Source: Lanius collurio | Lineage: Eukaryota > Chordata > Aves > Passeriformes > Laniidae | Assembly: GCA_020086605.1 (NCBI GenBank) | Contig: JACBWW010000003.1 | Coordinates: 54,717,661-54,781,660 of the forward strand | Length of the DNA: 64,000 nucleotides | Reading direction: 5' to 3' | Shown: in pieces, positions 1-13,870 of the stretch | Layout: each line of letters begins with the position of its first letter | How positions within the stretch are numbered: position 1 is the first letter of the stretch | Notes under the pieces: model-generated | The model's database searches: none | Told to the model about the DNA's origin: nothing | What the model saw: only the letters and a program-made list of their open reading frames with translations | Position numbers and translations under genes: made by a program

Positions 1-2825
1 CATGAATGTAGGATGCAAACAAAGGAAATGAAATCATTAGTTTATTTTATTGCCTTTAATCTAAGCATTACGGGACTATTAACACATTGGAAGTAAGCTC
101 CCCATGATCACATACCGATGTTGTCAAGTCAAAGAAATAAATTTAGTGACATCTAATCAGAATAGACTCCAGTTAGGGAGGGATAAAGGCTCTACCCAGC
201 TTCAGGTCCAGTAGGGAAAGCAGAACACCGATAAATAGCCACATTGTCTCCTTTGATCTCTTCTAGTGGAGGAAGGGAAACTCACAAATTAGGGGAATTG
301 GCAACTCCAGGACTTCTGGGTCCTTCAGAGGCTTAGATGTAAATAGAAGAATAACCCAAAATAGGTCACCTTTTGTTATACAGTGAGAGAGATCACCAAC
401 AAGACAAAAATCTTTATGAAATTAAGCATTATTTGTTCTACGTCTCAAAAAGTTCCTGCATTTTTTGTTGTGTACCCTTGACAAACATGGGAGTTCTCCA
501 TCCTTCCCAGTGCCTCCCTAAGGCTGAACACTGTCTTTCTAGGGAATTAAAACAGATGCAGGCACAGTGATCTAAGTGTGGGTTTAATCCCTCCCTGGTT
601 CATTTCCCGGCACACCTGCTCTGATACCACTCTGGTGATCAGCTCCCTCCAGCTCCTCCCAGTGCAGCACAGCCAGCAGCGGCTCGGAGGTGGGTGGTTT
701 TTTGTGGGCATGAGTGGGAGCTGGCAGAGCAGTGAACAAACCTGTGAGGATTTAATTCTGCTCAGTGGGGTGGTGGCAGGAGGTTGCAGCATGTCCCTAC
801 TCATCAGGATATGCCATGGACTCTTCCAAACAGCCCCATCTGCAGCCCGTGCTGATTCAGGGGAAACCACAGACACCACAAGGCAGAGCCCTGCAGCACT
901 GCTCTCCTTGAGAAAGTTTTTGTGTTTTGATTGCTGGTGTGGGTGTTTTGATCTTCATCAGACCTCCTTCTCATCCCACAAACCCTGAACTGGTGGCAGA
1001 GTTATGGAACAAACATGTACGGGCATAATGCCAGGCCTCACCTGCTCTATATTTGCAGAGAAAAACACTCCCCACTTCATATGAGTGAAAGACCTGTTCA
1101 ATAACTTCATCCCAGGATGAAACACTGTGTTACCTGTTCCGAATACCTGCATATTCTGAAACATGACATTTCACCACTAATTCCCATGGGAGGGAGAGTT
1201 TGCTCTCCTCTGCTTATATGTGAACATGTCCAGACCAAAATCCAGAGGCTGGATTCATCAAATTGCCAATAAAATAGGTTCTCAAGGATGAGTATGTAAT
1301 GCTTTCACACAAACTGAAATACTATTTTTGAATTGGACTCACAAATTTATTTCCATTTGACTTTCAATGATATTTAATCACCTGTGTATTTGAAAACAGA
1401 TCTTTGGCTTTAAAATAATTTAGTCACTGCTGCAAATTGTATCCCATCTGCTGGAGAATCTTACCCATGAAGTCTTTGGTTTACAGATGTTCAAATTAAC
1501 CCAATATTTCTCATATTTCTAAGACTTTCCTTGCTGAATACCTTCAAAATTGCAATGCAGAATGAAAATATACATGAGGTCCTTTGCATAGTCAGCTAGA
1601 TTAATATGGGCTTGGTTCTTATCAGAATACTATGAGACTGTGGAAGGTTCCAGGCTAACCACTATGGATAGTTTTGGAGTGCTGAAACCATGTGCCCTTG
1701 TTATTCCAGGGCTAGGTCTCTGGCAGCAGGGCCACCAAGAGTCAGGATTTACCAGCTCAGGTGTTGATGCAAATGGCTTTTGGATGCCAGTCAGTTTTTG
1801 CCCTGCCATTAGGCATGGAGGTATGTGTTTTGCAGCAAATGACTGCTTAGTGGCCTAAGGTTAAGATAAGCTACAGATTAGTGTGTGTGAAATAATGGTG
1901 ATCAACTCCCCTTTTAAATGAACACACAGAGCTGCACTGACTTTGTAGCAGTGAAGTATCCCTGATTTAACTGGGACTTGCCCTGCTTTACCTCTGAGGG
2001 ATCATAGAATTAGGTTTTATCCTTGTGTAAGTGCTGTACCTTAATATCCACCACATGGATCTGTTGTACTTTCCCATGTTAGCTGAGACATATCACACTG
2101 TGCTCATAATAAAGTTAATGGGAGATTTGCCTTGGAATTGAAAGAGAAAAAAGAAAAGGACTGGGCATCATGTAAAATAAACAGTAATGTTAGCTTCTTT
2201 AACACCCACTTCATTGCATTATAATTAAAATATGTTCTTTTAAAATTTTGAAAACTGTAACAATTCATGTCTAACTTTCTTCTTAGCTTCAGTGGTAAAA
2301 TTCTCTTGTCATGTTACTTCTGAATTATATGAGGCATGGAAGAAGTGTTAGGCCTTGATATTTGAATTCACTACTACGTCCAAGATGCAAAAAATCAGTA
2401 TTTTCTGGATGATGTTGAAGTGTAGGGGGACTGCCATGCTACTTCTCCATTTCTGTAGTTAAGTCACTCTGTATAGCACTTACACATGCTGTATTAATTT
2501 TTTTTTAATTGTGGATTATGAGCCTCACTGAGATCCTACAAGAGTCCATCGGGAATTATGGGGAGTAGACAGGAGCATTCCCATCCTTTCAAGTCTGACA
2601 GTGAGAAAAGGCTCTAATTACAGGTGAGTGTCTGCAAATGACAGGGAGAGGATGTCTCATTAATTGTGCATTTCACCCATTCTTTCAACAATGAAAGTCA
2701 ACGTTCAGCCAGTGACTATTGCCTTTTCTCACTTTTCCACTTAAGCAGACCAGTCCTACTGCTCATCCAGGAGCAGAAAAAAACAGGTAGATTGGCCAGA
2801 GAGGATTCAGATTCACATTTAGAAG
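1..2825. other. Intergenic, no recognisable features
   Basis: Mostly AT-rich unique DNA. The part at about 570-900 is richer in G+C and therefore open in two frames (547-879 minus, 578-988 plus), but neither frame resembles a known protein. No transposon, RNA gene or splice-bounded exon was recognised. Confidence 0.6.
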
Positions 2826-3430
2826 AGATTTAGAATCTTAGAATCTCAGAATCCTTTACGGTTTTTTTTGGAGAAGACCTTAAGATCATCAAGTCTCACC
2901 ATTAACCCAGCACTGCCAAGTCCACCACTAAACCATGTCCCCAGGTGCCACATCTACATATCTTTTGAACACCTCCTGGAATGGTGAATTCACCACTACC
3001 CCATGCAACTTGTTCCAAAGATTGACAACCCTTTACATGATGAAATTTTTCCTAGTATCCAACCTAAACCTCTCCTGGCACAACTTGAGGCTCTTTCCTC
3101 TTGTTACCTGGAAGAAGAGGCCAACCCCCACCTGGCTACAGCCTCCTTTCAGGGAGCAGTGGAGAACAATAAAGTCCCCCCAACCTCCTTTTCTCCAGGC
3201 TAAACACCTCCAGCTCCCTCAGCTGCTCTTTCTCAGACTTGTGCTCCAGTCCCTTTACCAGCTCCACTGCCCTTCTCTGGACATGCTCCAGCCCCTCACT
3301 GTCCTTTTTGTAGGGGCCCAGAACGGGAGACAAGATTCAAGGTGCAGTATCACCAGTGCTGGGTACAGGGGGACAATCACTGCCCTGGTCCTGCTGGCCA
3401 CACTGTTGTTGTATAGCAAAACAAACTACG
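2826..3430 (-). mobile_element. CR1 LINE fragment, 5'-truncated
   Basis: The sequence matches the CR1 3' region in reverse orientation. The element's 3' end lies at about 2,826 with degenerate TTAGAATCTTAGAATC-type terminal repeats. Then come the conserved blocks around AAGATCATCAAGTC, TTGAACACCTCC and CTTTCTCAG/TTGTGCTCCAG. The minus strand encodes the tail of CR1 ORF2 in part (residues such as [13 protein letters not shown] and [13 protein letters not shown] near 3,330-3,150). It is truncated at its 5' end near 3,430, as usual for CR1. Stops and indels mark it as dead. The 194-codon plus-strand frame at 2,935-3,519 is only its antisense shadow. Confidence 0.92.
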
Positions 3431-4741
3431 TCCTAAAGCCAAGAGATTTCTGGGAGCTTTCAACTGCTTGTGCCTCAGACAGCAGTGATCTGCCTTTTCA
3501 GTTGTCTAAATGCCCTTGAACCATGGTGGCAGGCCCAGCTCAAGGGGGTCCTGTTTGAGTAAGCAGTTGGCAGAGTGGGGAGACCATGCTGCTCTGAACA
3601 CAGGCTGAGGTCAGTCTGAATCTCAATTGCTTTAGAAGCAGGGGATGAAGTCTTTCAGCTAAGAACAGGTCCTGTCCTTTTGCTGACAGAATTCCATCAG
3701 TAAAACAGTAGATTTCTTTATGTGGATTGATTATTTAGAACTTTATACTCCCCCAGCTCCCATTGTATGACAGATTGAATGAATCCTACTACAAGATGCT
3801 TATCCAGTATTATTTGCCTGTCGGATAAATGCCTTGATTAAGGTGGTATTAAGTCCAATTCTTTTTCCATAGGCAGCTGATCATTGGCTGTCCTTGTCCT
3901 TTTTTTCTCAGGCCTTGGAACCATCTCATTTAGGGCTTCATTCTGCTATACTGCTCACAGGCCAGGCTAATTACTTCTCCAGACAGCAGGCTCTGCTTCT
4001 ACTTCTTGCAGGCTTTTTGAAACAGCAAAAGAAAGTTAAGAAATGCCAAAATACTCCGTGATATTAATGTCTGAGCAAGTTCTTACTCATGTTAAAACTT
4101 ATGAAAATTCATCTGACTCACAAATTTGTCTTATACAGGCTTGTGGGGTGTCATGCTTGCAGGTAGATCTAATGCCTTGTTTATACCATAACAAAACAAC
4201 TAAGATGCTTTTCTCATTGCTGACAATCCAATAATAGTTTATGTCTGCTGTGAGACTCCTTTCTCTGTATGGATAGGAACTCCTAACATATCTAATGTGG
4301 CTTTAATGCACTAATACACTACAATAACAAGGTCAAAAGAATTTGCACCATAATCTGGACATCACTACTTGAAATACAGTCCCTTGATTTAATCATATTT
4401 GCAACATAAGCAGTTCCTTGAAAGGGGCATATCTGTGCTTGAGTCATCCTTGTTACAAAAACAATAGCAAATGATCCATTTTTTCAAAGTCTGCATAGAT
4501 AAAATTCTTTAGATGTGTTGAGCAAAATTTTATTAATGGCTTGTTTCTTTTCACAGTCACAGGAAAACTGGTAGTCTCTTTAAAAAAATGCAGTTTTCTT
4601 TCTAATTTTTATGCCCCATTCGAATAAAGGCTATAAATCAGGTAGCAAAGCATCCTTGAGACAGATTTCTTCCTCCACCTAATCCATAGCAGGGTTTAAT
4701 GAAATTGATGCCGGAATGCTTGTCAAACAATGGTTCTGTCT
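3431..4741. other. Intergenic, no recognisable features
   Basis: Unique AT-rich sequence between two CR1 copies. No gene, RNA or repeat recognised. Confidence 0.6.
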
Positions 4742-5095
4742 TAGAATCGTAGAATGTTTCAGGGGTTGGAATGGAACTTAAAGATCATCCAGTCCCAAGC
4801 CCCTGCCATGGGCAGGGACAGCTTTCACTAACCAGGTTACTCAAGGTCTTTTCCAACCTGGCTTTGAACACTGTTATAATTGGGGCATCCACAATCTCCC
4901 TGGCCAACCTGTTTCAGTGCCTCACCACCCTCACAGTAAAAAAATTCTTCTTAATATCTAAGCTAAATTTTCTCTCTTTCAGTTTGCAGCCCTTACTCTT
5001 TGTCCTATCACTGTGGTCCTTAATGAAACAGAAAAGCAGCTTCCAGGAGAGTGTAAGCTTTGACTGGCATGGTCTCTGCTCAATTGCAGTTGGGT
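4742..5095 (-). mobile_element. CR1 LINE 3' fragment, different subfamily
   Basis: A second reverse-oriented CR1 copy. Its 3' end is at about 4,742 (AGAATCGTAGAATG), followed by the CCTGCCATGGGCAGGGACA block and GTTTCAGTGCCTCACCACCC. On the minus strand it codes for FSLDIKKNFFTVRVVRH, part of the conserved C-terminal end of CR1 ORF2. The internal block differs from the copy at 2.8-3.4 kb, pointing to another CR1 subfamily. It is heavily 5'-truncated and non-functional. Confidence 0.92.
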
Positions 5096-5833
5096 AGGCT
5101 GGAAGCATCTAATTCCAATCTGAGCCATAAATACGTCCTTCAGATGAGGGTGAAGAACAGGGAACTTTGGTGAGCCATGCAGAGCTAGAGCTGCCCTCTT
5201 ACTCTAAAATCCTCTGATCAAACGCAATCACCAAAATTACTGATGCCTTCTGAAATAAATTCAGAGAGTGGGACACTGGTTTAATTCTGGCCCCTAAAAT
5301 GGTATCTTGTGGAAATGCACCGAAATCTTTAGTGTGACTTGTTATCACAACTTACACGGTCAGATCAAGGAAATACAGGAATATTAGACTTTAAGCAGTC
5401 CCTTGTTCTTTCATGGCTTAAGCATAAACATCATTCTTTTTAGTTCTAGAAATTCAAATAATTTAGAGGACAAGGAGGATGGTGAAACAATAGATTGATT
5501 GCCTGTCCCAGTCCTCTCACTGTGTTGGCTGGATGCATGCAGAAGTGGGCATGACACCAGCTTAAGGACAGGTTACTCATAATTTTTCCACTTGCCAAAG
5601 AGTTCTGTGAGCAGCTGTGTCTTAGCCACAAAATCATTACTACAAGACTACTGCTGAATAAGCACTAAAACGGTCTTATGCTCTCTCAGAAATGGGTAAA
5701 GTGGATGGTCTCTGAGGTCTCTGAGCCTACCTGTCACCTTAACAAGTGGCCAAGGAGCAACCTAGGGAAAGAGGGGCTGGCCCAGAGATTTGTGGTACTT
5801 CATGATTCCTTCACAGGCATCTACATCTACATA
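5096..5833. other. Intergenic, no recognisable features
   Basis: Unique sequence between CR1 pieces; nothing recognised. Confidence 0.5.
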
Positions 5834-5890
5834 ATGGTTGTGCCTGATATCTTAAAGGTCTATTCCAACCTAAACAACTCAAGATTTTTT
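5834..5890 (+). mobile_element. CR1 LINE 3' tail, short remnant
   Basis: The string GATATCTTAAAGGTCTATTCC followed by AACCTAAAC matches the plus-sense 3' end of CR1 (consensus type GATGATCTTAAAGGTC...CCAACC). Only some 55 bases can be assigned. The upstream flank does not clearly align. Confidence 0.7.
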
Positions 5891-5908
5891 AAATACTCAA
5901 ATGTGTAT

Positions 5909-5931
5909 TCACATGTACATGTACATGTATA
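5909..5931. repeat. Short (ACATGT)n repeat
   Basis: Three tandem, self-complementary ACATGT-type units lie just after the CR1 tail. Low complexity; no function inferred. Confidence 0.8.
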
Positions 5932-6223
5932 TTAATAAACAAAAACTTACATGTGCATGTATGTCCTCTCTATATAAGTTAAACAGAATAATCAATGCAG
6001 GCAGAGAGGGAAAAAAAAAGAAAGAAAGAAAGGCAAGATTGGCATCAAGATGTTTGATAATATGAACAGGAGTTTCATGATAACTAATTTCATGATAGTT
6101 GGTATCTGATGTAAACTGTTTGAGAATTACTTTGCTGGAAAGCCTTTAAGGGAAGCCAGCCAGATATTAGGTAACTTAAGACCGTTCGGGAAATCAAAAC
6201 AAAGTTACAGGGCCATTAGCTCA

Positions 6224-6800
6224 GTGTTATGCTTTTGGCGGGAGAACAGACTGTGGAGAAGGGGCCTCCAAGTCTCCCAAGTGGATTTTTTTCCACCCTC
6301 ATCAGTTCCACTGAGGACATATGTTGTTTGGAGAAAATGCTGTCACCCACGCTCTGCCAGAGGAGGGAGTGGAGGCATTTCACCTGCCATGCCCACCTTT
6401 GTTACCCACTGTGGGTCCCGTGGGGCCTCTTCTGCAGAAGATGGCCACAGCTGTGCCCGGCTGTGACCTCCTCTGTCTCCACTCCTTTGTCAGCCACCAG
6501 AGGGCACAGAAGGTCAGGGCTTGGGCTCACCTCATCCTCGTCAGGAAGCCACCTAAGGAACCATCCAGGCACACCCAGGCATTTTTCTCCAGCTGCGCGT
6601 CCAGGTTTTGGTTGTCCCAGCTTCTCCTTCCATCTTTGGCTTCCCCTTGAGATGTGCTTTTTTTGCTGTGCCCACATTTTCTAGCTGCTGCACACATGAA
6701 GCCAATAAACCATGTTAAGGGACAGACTGGTTGTTGGGAGAAGCACGTTGGCCACTTTGGCTCTTGGTGGGAGCGCTTCGCCAGCTGAGCTGAAATTCCA
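6224..6800. other. G+C-richer block with CTCF-like motif
   Basis: This block is clearly richer in G+C than its flanks and so has several overlapping open frames on both strands (for example 6,229-6,684 plus, 151 codons). None resembles a known protein or shows exon structure, so I treat it as non-coding. It contains the CTCF-like site at 6,494-6,507. Confidence 0.5.
6494..6507 (+). promoter_or_regulatory. Candidate CTCF binding site
   Basis: CCACCAGAGGGCAC matches the vertebrate CTCF core (CCASYAGRKGGCRS) at all 14 positions. It lies in the G+C-richer block. If bound, it would act as an architectural or boundary site in the desert downstream of HAS2. A single 14-base match can occur by chance, so occupancy is not shown. 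Confidence 0.5.
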
Positions 6801-9800
6801 GCTGCGCTGGCTTTTGGCATGCCGAGTCTGTAAACATCCCCACATTCTTTTGAGGTTGAAAGTAGGCTAGAGATACAGCAGGGAGTTTGTCTTCAAACCA
6901 GCTCATGGATTACCTCTGCTGTTCCAGGGCTTTGCTACCTGGTGTTTGTGCAGTGCAGAGCAAAGCCTGTCTGCTTGCAATCCCAGTGCCTCATGCACTA
7001 AGTGCCCCATTTATTGCAAAAGACTGAAAAGATCTGAACAAAGGAACTCTGACATTATTAGAAACAGTCATCATAAAAAGCCTCTTTTCTGGTTTCAGGG
7101 TGGTTACTTGGGACACCTGTATTTGTTAGTGCTAAGGTAGTGCTGCCAGGCTTCTCTGGTATTCTCTGAGCAATCTATAGAATTATACTGAACAAAGAGA
7201 AACCTTTCCTAGCCCAAATGTGAGCACTCAGGAATTTTGCAGAAGTTGCAGGTCTAGATCTGTTATGTGGAGGAAACTTATTTTATGGAGCAGTTTAATG
7301 CTGCTGAGACTTCCAGAATCAGCAAAATACAGATACACAAGGCTCTGGCTTTGTTTGAGTGACTGCAGTTCCTGCTTTCCTCATTGAAACTTTAAAGGCC
7401 TGTCTGCATAGGCAGTTTATAATTCTACAAACTGTTGTTTTGCTATAAAAATATGACTGGTGAACTGTTGGAGACTTACACTACAGTAATACTTATGTTG
7501 TCACATCTTCATTCCCGTGTATTTTGGTGGTCCCCTCCCTGCCTTTTTCTTGCTTTATGCCCTTTCCCAGCCAATTGCTTTAATTAACAATGTTACTCCC
7601 TGCTTAAATACTGATGCCTTTCTTTGAGCTCAAAATTTCCCCTAATTCACCTTCCTCATTGCTCCTGAGGTGCCAGCATATGTGCACATAAGGAGTATCA
7701 GGGAGATATCTTGGGATGGGATCCAGGGTGGGGCAGTGGAGATGAGAAAGGACTGTCTGTAGGACTCATATTGCCTGAGTAAAAGAACAGTATGTTCCCA
7801 GTATTTTGTCATGGACACTCTGATTTAACTATTCAAAGTGAAATGCAGGGACTTTCACCTGTTTTCTTCTCTGTATCATCTGGCACAGCACAGGGATGAT
7901 GACACCATGAATGGTGCAGATGAGAGGATCATCTGCCCTTGGGCCTGAACCTGGCGGAAATCCACACCACAAGGAAGGAGGGGCTTGCTCTGGAGGAACA
8001 GCCAACTGTGCTTCTGGACACATGGAAAGCATGCCAATGTAAAGCAATCACAACTGCAGAAGGTAATTTAGGTATAAATCTTGCACAACAACCCTGCTAT
8101 CTCTGACTCAGACACACAAATGCTTTTGGAGGCTGAAGTTTGCATGATCATTTATGGCATGTATCTTGTGAGGTGCCAGAGTTTCTCATTTACTCTGCAT
8201 AAGACCTTTAGGTCAATCACCCAGAAGAGGTATCAATCCCAAGAAGCTCATTTTGAGAATAAATGTGAGGAATCACCAGAAAAGGCAGTCTGCCGAAAGC
8301 TGGTTAAGAATCCTCTGGGATGGCTCTACCAGCGCATTAAGTTGGGATTATTTTTACCTAAGGAAGTTGTTGTAACAGTAATCTAGCTCAGGCAAGCAGC
8401 TGGATGAAATACCCAGTGACTCTGGCTAGACAGTTTGTCTTCTGCTGGCCAGTGACCACCAGACATACCTGGATGCCTTTGCTGGTTGTTACTTGTCCTG
8501 TTTAAGTTACACTCTAAGGTGGCAGGGCACAACAAGGCAGTGAACAGATTCCATGCTCCAGAGAATGAAACTTCTGTTCTGAATGAAGGGCTCTGTGGTA
8601 AGCACAATTCTGTGGCCACTCATCCTCCTGGGGAACAGGCACTCAGACTTCATACTGGAGACGGTGGGAGAATCTTCACAAGGGAGCAGGAGGTTATATC
8701 CAGGTGTACTGCTATGGTTTGATCAGGACATTTGTACAATGCAGTGCTCTCAGCCATCTCAGGACTTGGTGTGTTAAGACCCTTCCAAACTAGCTAACAC
8801 AACTGGAGGCTCCTGTTTTGAAACATATCAAATGCACTGATTTATAGCTTTGGGAAAACTAAGTGAAATAATTTGAATTTGTTGGGAACTTTGTCTTTAA
8901 ACAATTCTTTATGTTTTTCTTTCTTTTTCTTGGCTTTTTGGAAACCACTGATTTGTTGAAATCAAAATGCTTTGTGAAATGGGTGGGTTTTGGCAAACAG
9001 ACAGGACCCATGCAGAGTCCTGAGGAAACCCTTCCTTCCAGGAAATCAGCTGCCATCAGAAAATTATTTGGTTTCTGACAATTCACTTGGCTCATGGTCA
9101 AGGTGCATGACTCCAGTGCAACTTTATGTACAGACTGGGCTTCCTCATAACACAGGCTTGGGCTAGTACTACTGTGTAGGATTTCAGCCTTCAGCTTGGG
9201 GACATTGTGGCTTCCAGGCTTCCTGCCTCTGGATTAGGAACTTGCAAGCTCAGGGAACTTCTGTTCCCATAGGACACAAATCTCAGTGGTGGTTCCACAG
9301 TTTCTCTTTGAAATATATGAACACAATGACTGTCATTGTAAAAAACCATATGGACCAGGCTACTGTCGACAAACCATGGCAGCTTCATGTGGAAAATGCC
9401 TTTGTGGTCTATTGGCAAAACAAACAAATAAAATATGGGTATAAAAACTGAAGTGTCTTCTGCTAAAGCCTGTTCCATGGGTACTGTAGGACTCTGAAGT
9501 GGAAGTGTCATTGCAAGAATTATCTGTTCAGTGTTAGCCACAACAATGAGATCACTATGTCTTTGGCAGAGATAGCCTTATGAAAAAGTTTTCTAAGGCT
9601 TGTAGGTGGAATAAAGAGCCCATTTACAACCCTTCATGGGAAGAAGAACAAGTTTAAACAGCACAGGGTATGAAATTTCCTCTGGGACAAGAGACTACTC
9701 TTTTGGGCTTAGATGGACTGAAATTGTACATTACAATCGTGGTTTTTTTGGAGGTTAGCATCACCCCCAGCTCTTCTCAGACAATGCATTATAAAGGTTA

Positions 9801-10221
9801 GCCCCGCAGCAGAATCACCCTATGATTTTATCAAGGTCTGGCATCCCTGCATTGGCAAACCAAGGTGGCAATAGCAGTAAAAATGACACCATACACGCTT
9901 TAGAAGAAGCATTTAAATAAAGTGCATTGCCAGTGTTTCTAAAGCATGTGAACCCTGTTATTAGCAGATGATAACATTCAGGTGCTGCATTTTCCTGGCC
10001 ATTGTCCTCTCTGGCAGGCAGATTACAGCAATTCAGACCTTTGTTTTGCTGAGCAGAACTGCTTCTATTGAGAGCTTTGCCCAATCTCGGGTACTCATCA
10101 AAAAAAGGAATTAATTTGGACTCAAACTAACTGAGGTTATCTCGGGGAAAATATATAGACACAAAGAGGCAAATCCATGCAAGGGATGCTCGCACCTCTT
10201 TGTCATGCTTTCTCAGTTATT
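6801..10221. other. Intergenic, no recognisable features
   Basis: Unique AT-rich sequence. The longest open frames (9,191-9,541 minus, 116 codons; 8,081-8,386 plus, 101 codons) lack any recognised family signature. No transposon identified. Confidence 0.6.
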
Positions 10222-10241
10222 AAAAAAAAAAAAAAAAAAAA
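10222..10241 (+). repeat. Poly(A) tract, 20 bases
   Basis: Pure A run without an upstream AATAAA at the expected spacing or a recognisable retrocopy body. Treated as simple repeat. Confidence 0.95.
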
Positions 10242-13200
10242 GAGTGCTTTCAGCTATTCTAAATCATTTGTTGCCTCATTCTTACTGAAATTGCCTTATT
10301 TTCTTTTGGGGTTGAAATGGCATCTGATGAGAGTCTGAACAAAAACCAGAAAAATATTCTACTAAGTAGATGATCAGTCATATTCCTAATAAATTTTCTT
10401 TGCTCCAGCTCGTCATACAAGATTCTGCCACATACAGTGATAATCTTTTTCCAGCTGACCTATCTACAGCACAGCATATTTAGTTTGATGACAGTATTTA
10501 TGACATAATATAAAAGTTGTGTGTAGGAGCCAGGAAGGGGGAAACACATGGAAAGAAGTCAAATACAGTCAAACTAAACATCTGAATGTCCAGCTCAATC
10601 TTACAGTTCTCATTCAAGTGAATTCCTTGGATGGGAATTGGGGCTGAATAAACTGTAAAACGAGAAGCCTTAATCAGATTTCTGTAGATTGGAATTGATC
10701 TCTTAACAGGTTTTCTGTGTAAATGGAAAACCTTCACTATTGTAGATGTAGCCTTTTTGAAGTCTGACATTTTCAGACAAATCCTGCTTTGATGTTACCT
10801 TAGTATGCAAAATGGTTTGTAATTTTTCTCCTGTATATTTTTTTTTTGGAACAGTTGTATAATCCAAAATTGGCCAGCTAGATTGGCCAGGCAGAGACAC
10901 TTTTTCCAGAGGTAACTGACTGATTCACAAGTAATTGGATTGGCAGGAATGCTTAAAATCAGAGAAATCTGAGAAATGGAAAAATTCCTTAAATCAGGAT
11001 ATTCCAGCCTGTAAAGAGGGACCTGGCATGAACTCACAGACTTGAACCAAGTGTTTTATTTGCAATGCAAGAACTTTTTCCATGATCAGTGAACCTAATG
11101 AAGCTTCACATCCACTGCATTTGTGTCTTAAGATTACATTTTTTACCTGTTTTCTAATGCCTTAAGGTCTGGAGTATTCATAAAAATTCATCATGTAAAT
11201 TTTCTGATGCCAAATAGGAGGACAGCTCCCACTGCAGTATTGATAAGCCTCCCTCTCCTATGCAGATATCAGGGGTTTTTAGTCCACAACAGCTCAGAAA
11301 ACTTTAATCCTCTACCCTGTTGAAGATAGGATTGAACTGACTTACAAGTGGAACACATATTAGGAAGATCACATAGATTATCATCACTCCCTCCAGGCCA
11401 TAAACACACTGCATAATTATCCAGATTGTGTTCTTTATGACATCCTGCTACAAATATCTCCAACTACAGACCATTAGTGTGACTACCATACTGATCAAGA
11501 CAGCAGAAACTATGATAAGGATTTGCCAATTACAGTCTGGAAACTGAGGTAAAGATACACCCTGAAGAAAAATCCGTCTTTAAATTTAAATTCCTAAAAG
11601 CAATTACAGTACAATAAAAATGTTAAATGAAGGATTGCTGTCTGAGACCGTAATACAGCATAGTATAACCAGCACTGCATGAAGAAAAGTCAATCAGGAT
11701 TTTTGTGCAGAGGACACCACATGAATATATGTTCCATTTGATTAGGAGCTGCTGGTCATAACACAAACCTGTTACCAATTTCTAATCAGTATAAGTATAT
11801 GGTATTAACTATATTATATTAATCTTTTTCACTCCATCCAGAGTCTTGTTATTAAAAAAGCAGTTTGTATACTTGAGTAGAAAATGAGCAATACTGATGG
11901 TTAAATGAATGGAGTTAAATGCTGATTTGTAGACTATAGGTGGTGCATAGCAGTGTAAAGTTCCCCACAGGAATTTGTTGATAAGCAAAATCATAGTAAT
12001 TTTGCAAAATAAATAAGAATGTATTTTGGAAAGGTCTGTCACATCAAAATTCTCCATTTTATAATAAGAAGCATCTAAATGTCTAACTGGTGCATAATTA
12101 AGAAATTCTCAGCTCTGAATGTCACCATCTTTACAGCACTTCTTTTAGCCATTTTTCTATGGTAGTTGATTTTGAGATTGTTTAAATTAAATGCCATGCT
12201 TTATTAATTAAGTGCAACAATATTTATCTTAATTATGTGGGGAATGGGTTGGGGAGCTGAGACATTATTGAGTGGAACACACAGACTTGAATCAGAGCAG
12301 AAAGGAAATGCTAGTTTAATAAAGACATTTGCATAATAACACTTCATCATCTGCTGACATGTAGTTGTCTAGAGTGCTACTGTGTCTGCTGTGCACAGAC
12401 ACAGACCCCATTTTGTCTTCTGTTGGTGACCCTCTTGCTCAGGAGACAGTTGGATAGAGCCTAAGACGGATGAGCTTGCACCCTCATCTGCTCATATTTG
12501 CATGAGAAATGCTCATGAGAACGAGGTATCTGGAACAGATGGATTTTGTGGGAAAAGTTCTCATGTATTGGCCTTAAGAAGGCAGGGAAGATGTCCCTTT
12601 ATCATGATATATGAGTATTGAAGGCTCACCTGGTTACTGTAGGATGTTCACAAGTAATTTCTAGTCACAGTCTCATAGAAGCTAAAAAAGGGACAAAAGA
12701 CGTATAGGGGACAAAACTGAATAGCTGACACCAGACTGCTTTTTCGCAGTGTGTCTGGGAACTTTAAAAGGCATTGGCAAGGCAGGAGAAAGCCTACACC
12801 CAACAGAGATCAAAAGAAGTGCAGTAGCTTAAAAAGGGAACTCCTACAAGAGCAGCTGTAAAGTTGTTTGTGGGAGTAAGGCTCCTTTTGGTCATATAAC
12901 TGGGTGTCTGAGAGAGCTGATACAGCCACAAAGGGATGTAGAATGCATGCTGGGGTTTTTAACATGTTTTTTCCTCTACATAATTTAATCCTGTGGTTAA
13001 GTTAAACAATATTTGGTCTGCTTTGTCCCTGGTTTTCACACAAATTCTCAGAAAGGAGATGAAGCTGGTGTCTGAGTTTGATCAGAGCTACTGTATTCAC
13101 AAATCCTGACCTAAGAATAGGAAATATCCTAGATTTCACCTCTGCCAGTACTGTACTTACAGAAGAAGGGTAAAAGAAGGTGTTTGGGACACCATGGATG

Positions 13201-13870
13201 TACTGACACCTTGGTGGCTAGTGTCACTGATAATGTATTGTTTTCTCACCGTCCATTTTTATCAGTTAAAATTTCAGTGCTGATGAGCTTTTCACCATAA
13301 GGAAAATTTATTGACATGCACTTCAAATGTAAAAAACTGTAAATATATATTTCATGTATTTACTTTCTCTAGGCCCATAAACTTGGGCAAATAACCAACT
13401 GTTTGCACCCCCAGACAAGGGGTGGAAATTACAGCTGAAACCTCCTTAGGCCTTTAGGCAAATGTGTGTCTTCAGAGAAGAGTATGAGGCCATGAGTGCT
13501 GCTCCCATGGCAGTATGCAAACTGCCTCTGCATTACTTGAATTTCTCCTACCTTGCTCAAAGAATTTTTCACTCAGCTTGCTGGCTTCTACAGACCATCT
13601 TGAGGGAGTCAAGGTCCCTGCATCATGGTTGTGTCACAGTGCATGGCCAGGCCCTAGGCCCACAACACCTAATTTTACTCCTTTGACAGTGGCATTTAGA
13701 GTAGGAAACTAATGACTGTACAGTTCAGAGGGGCTACATGGGTCATCTACGTGTAAGGTGTTTGTCATCTCTGAAGGTGTCTGGCCTCTTTCCATTGACT
13801 GCAGAGAGAATTGAAGCAAATGGCCTTGAAATCTACATGGTTCAGTTATATTCCCAAAGTGTTGTAGAAC

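Noticed and set aside
2935..3519. 194-codon plus-strand open frame
   Set aside because: It is the antisense shadow of a reverse-oriented CR1 fragment; the CR1 coding sense is on the minus strand.
6229..6684. 151-codon plus-strand frame, with overlapping frames on both strands
   Set aside because: Several frames are open together because of base composition; none has a known domain.
9191..9541. 116-codon minus-strand frame
   Set aside because: No recognisable motif, no supporting signals; expected by chance in 64 kb.
12380..12404. 9-bp hairpin TGTGTCTG/CAGACACA
   Set aside because: Stem length within chance expectation for this window size and no conserved context.
12290..12900. Possible old LTR
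   Set aside because: No matching terminal TG...CA ends or target-site duplication could be found by eye; impression only.
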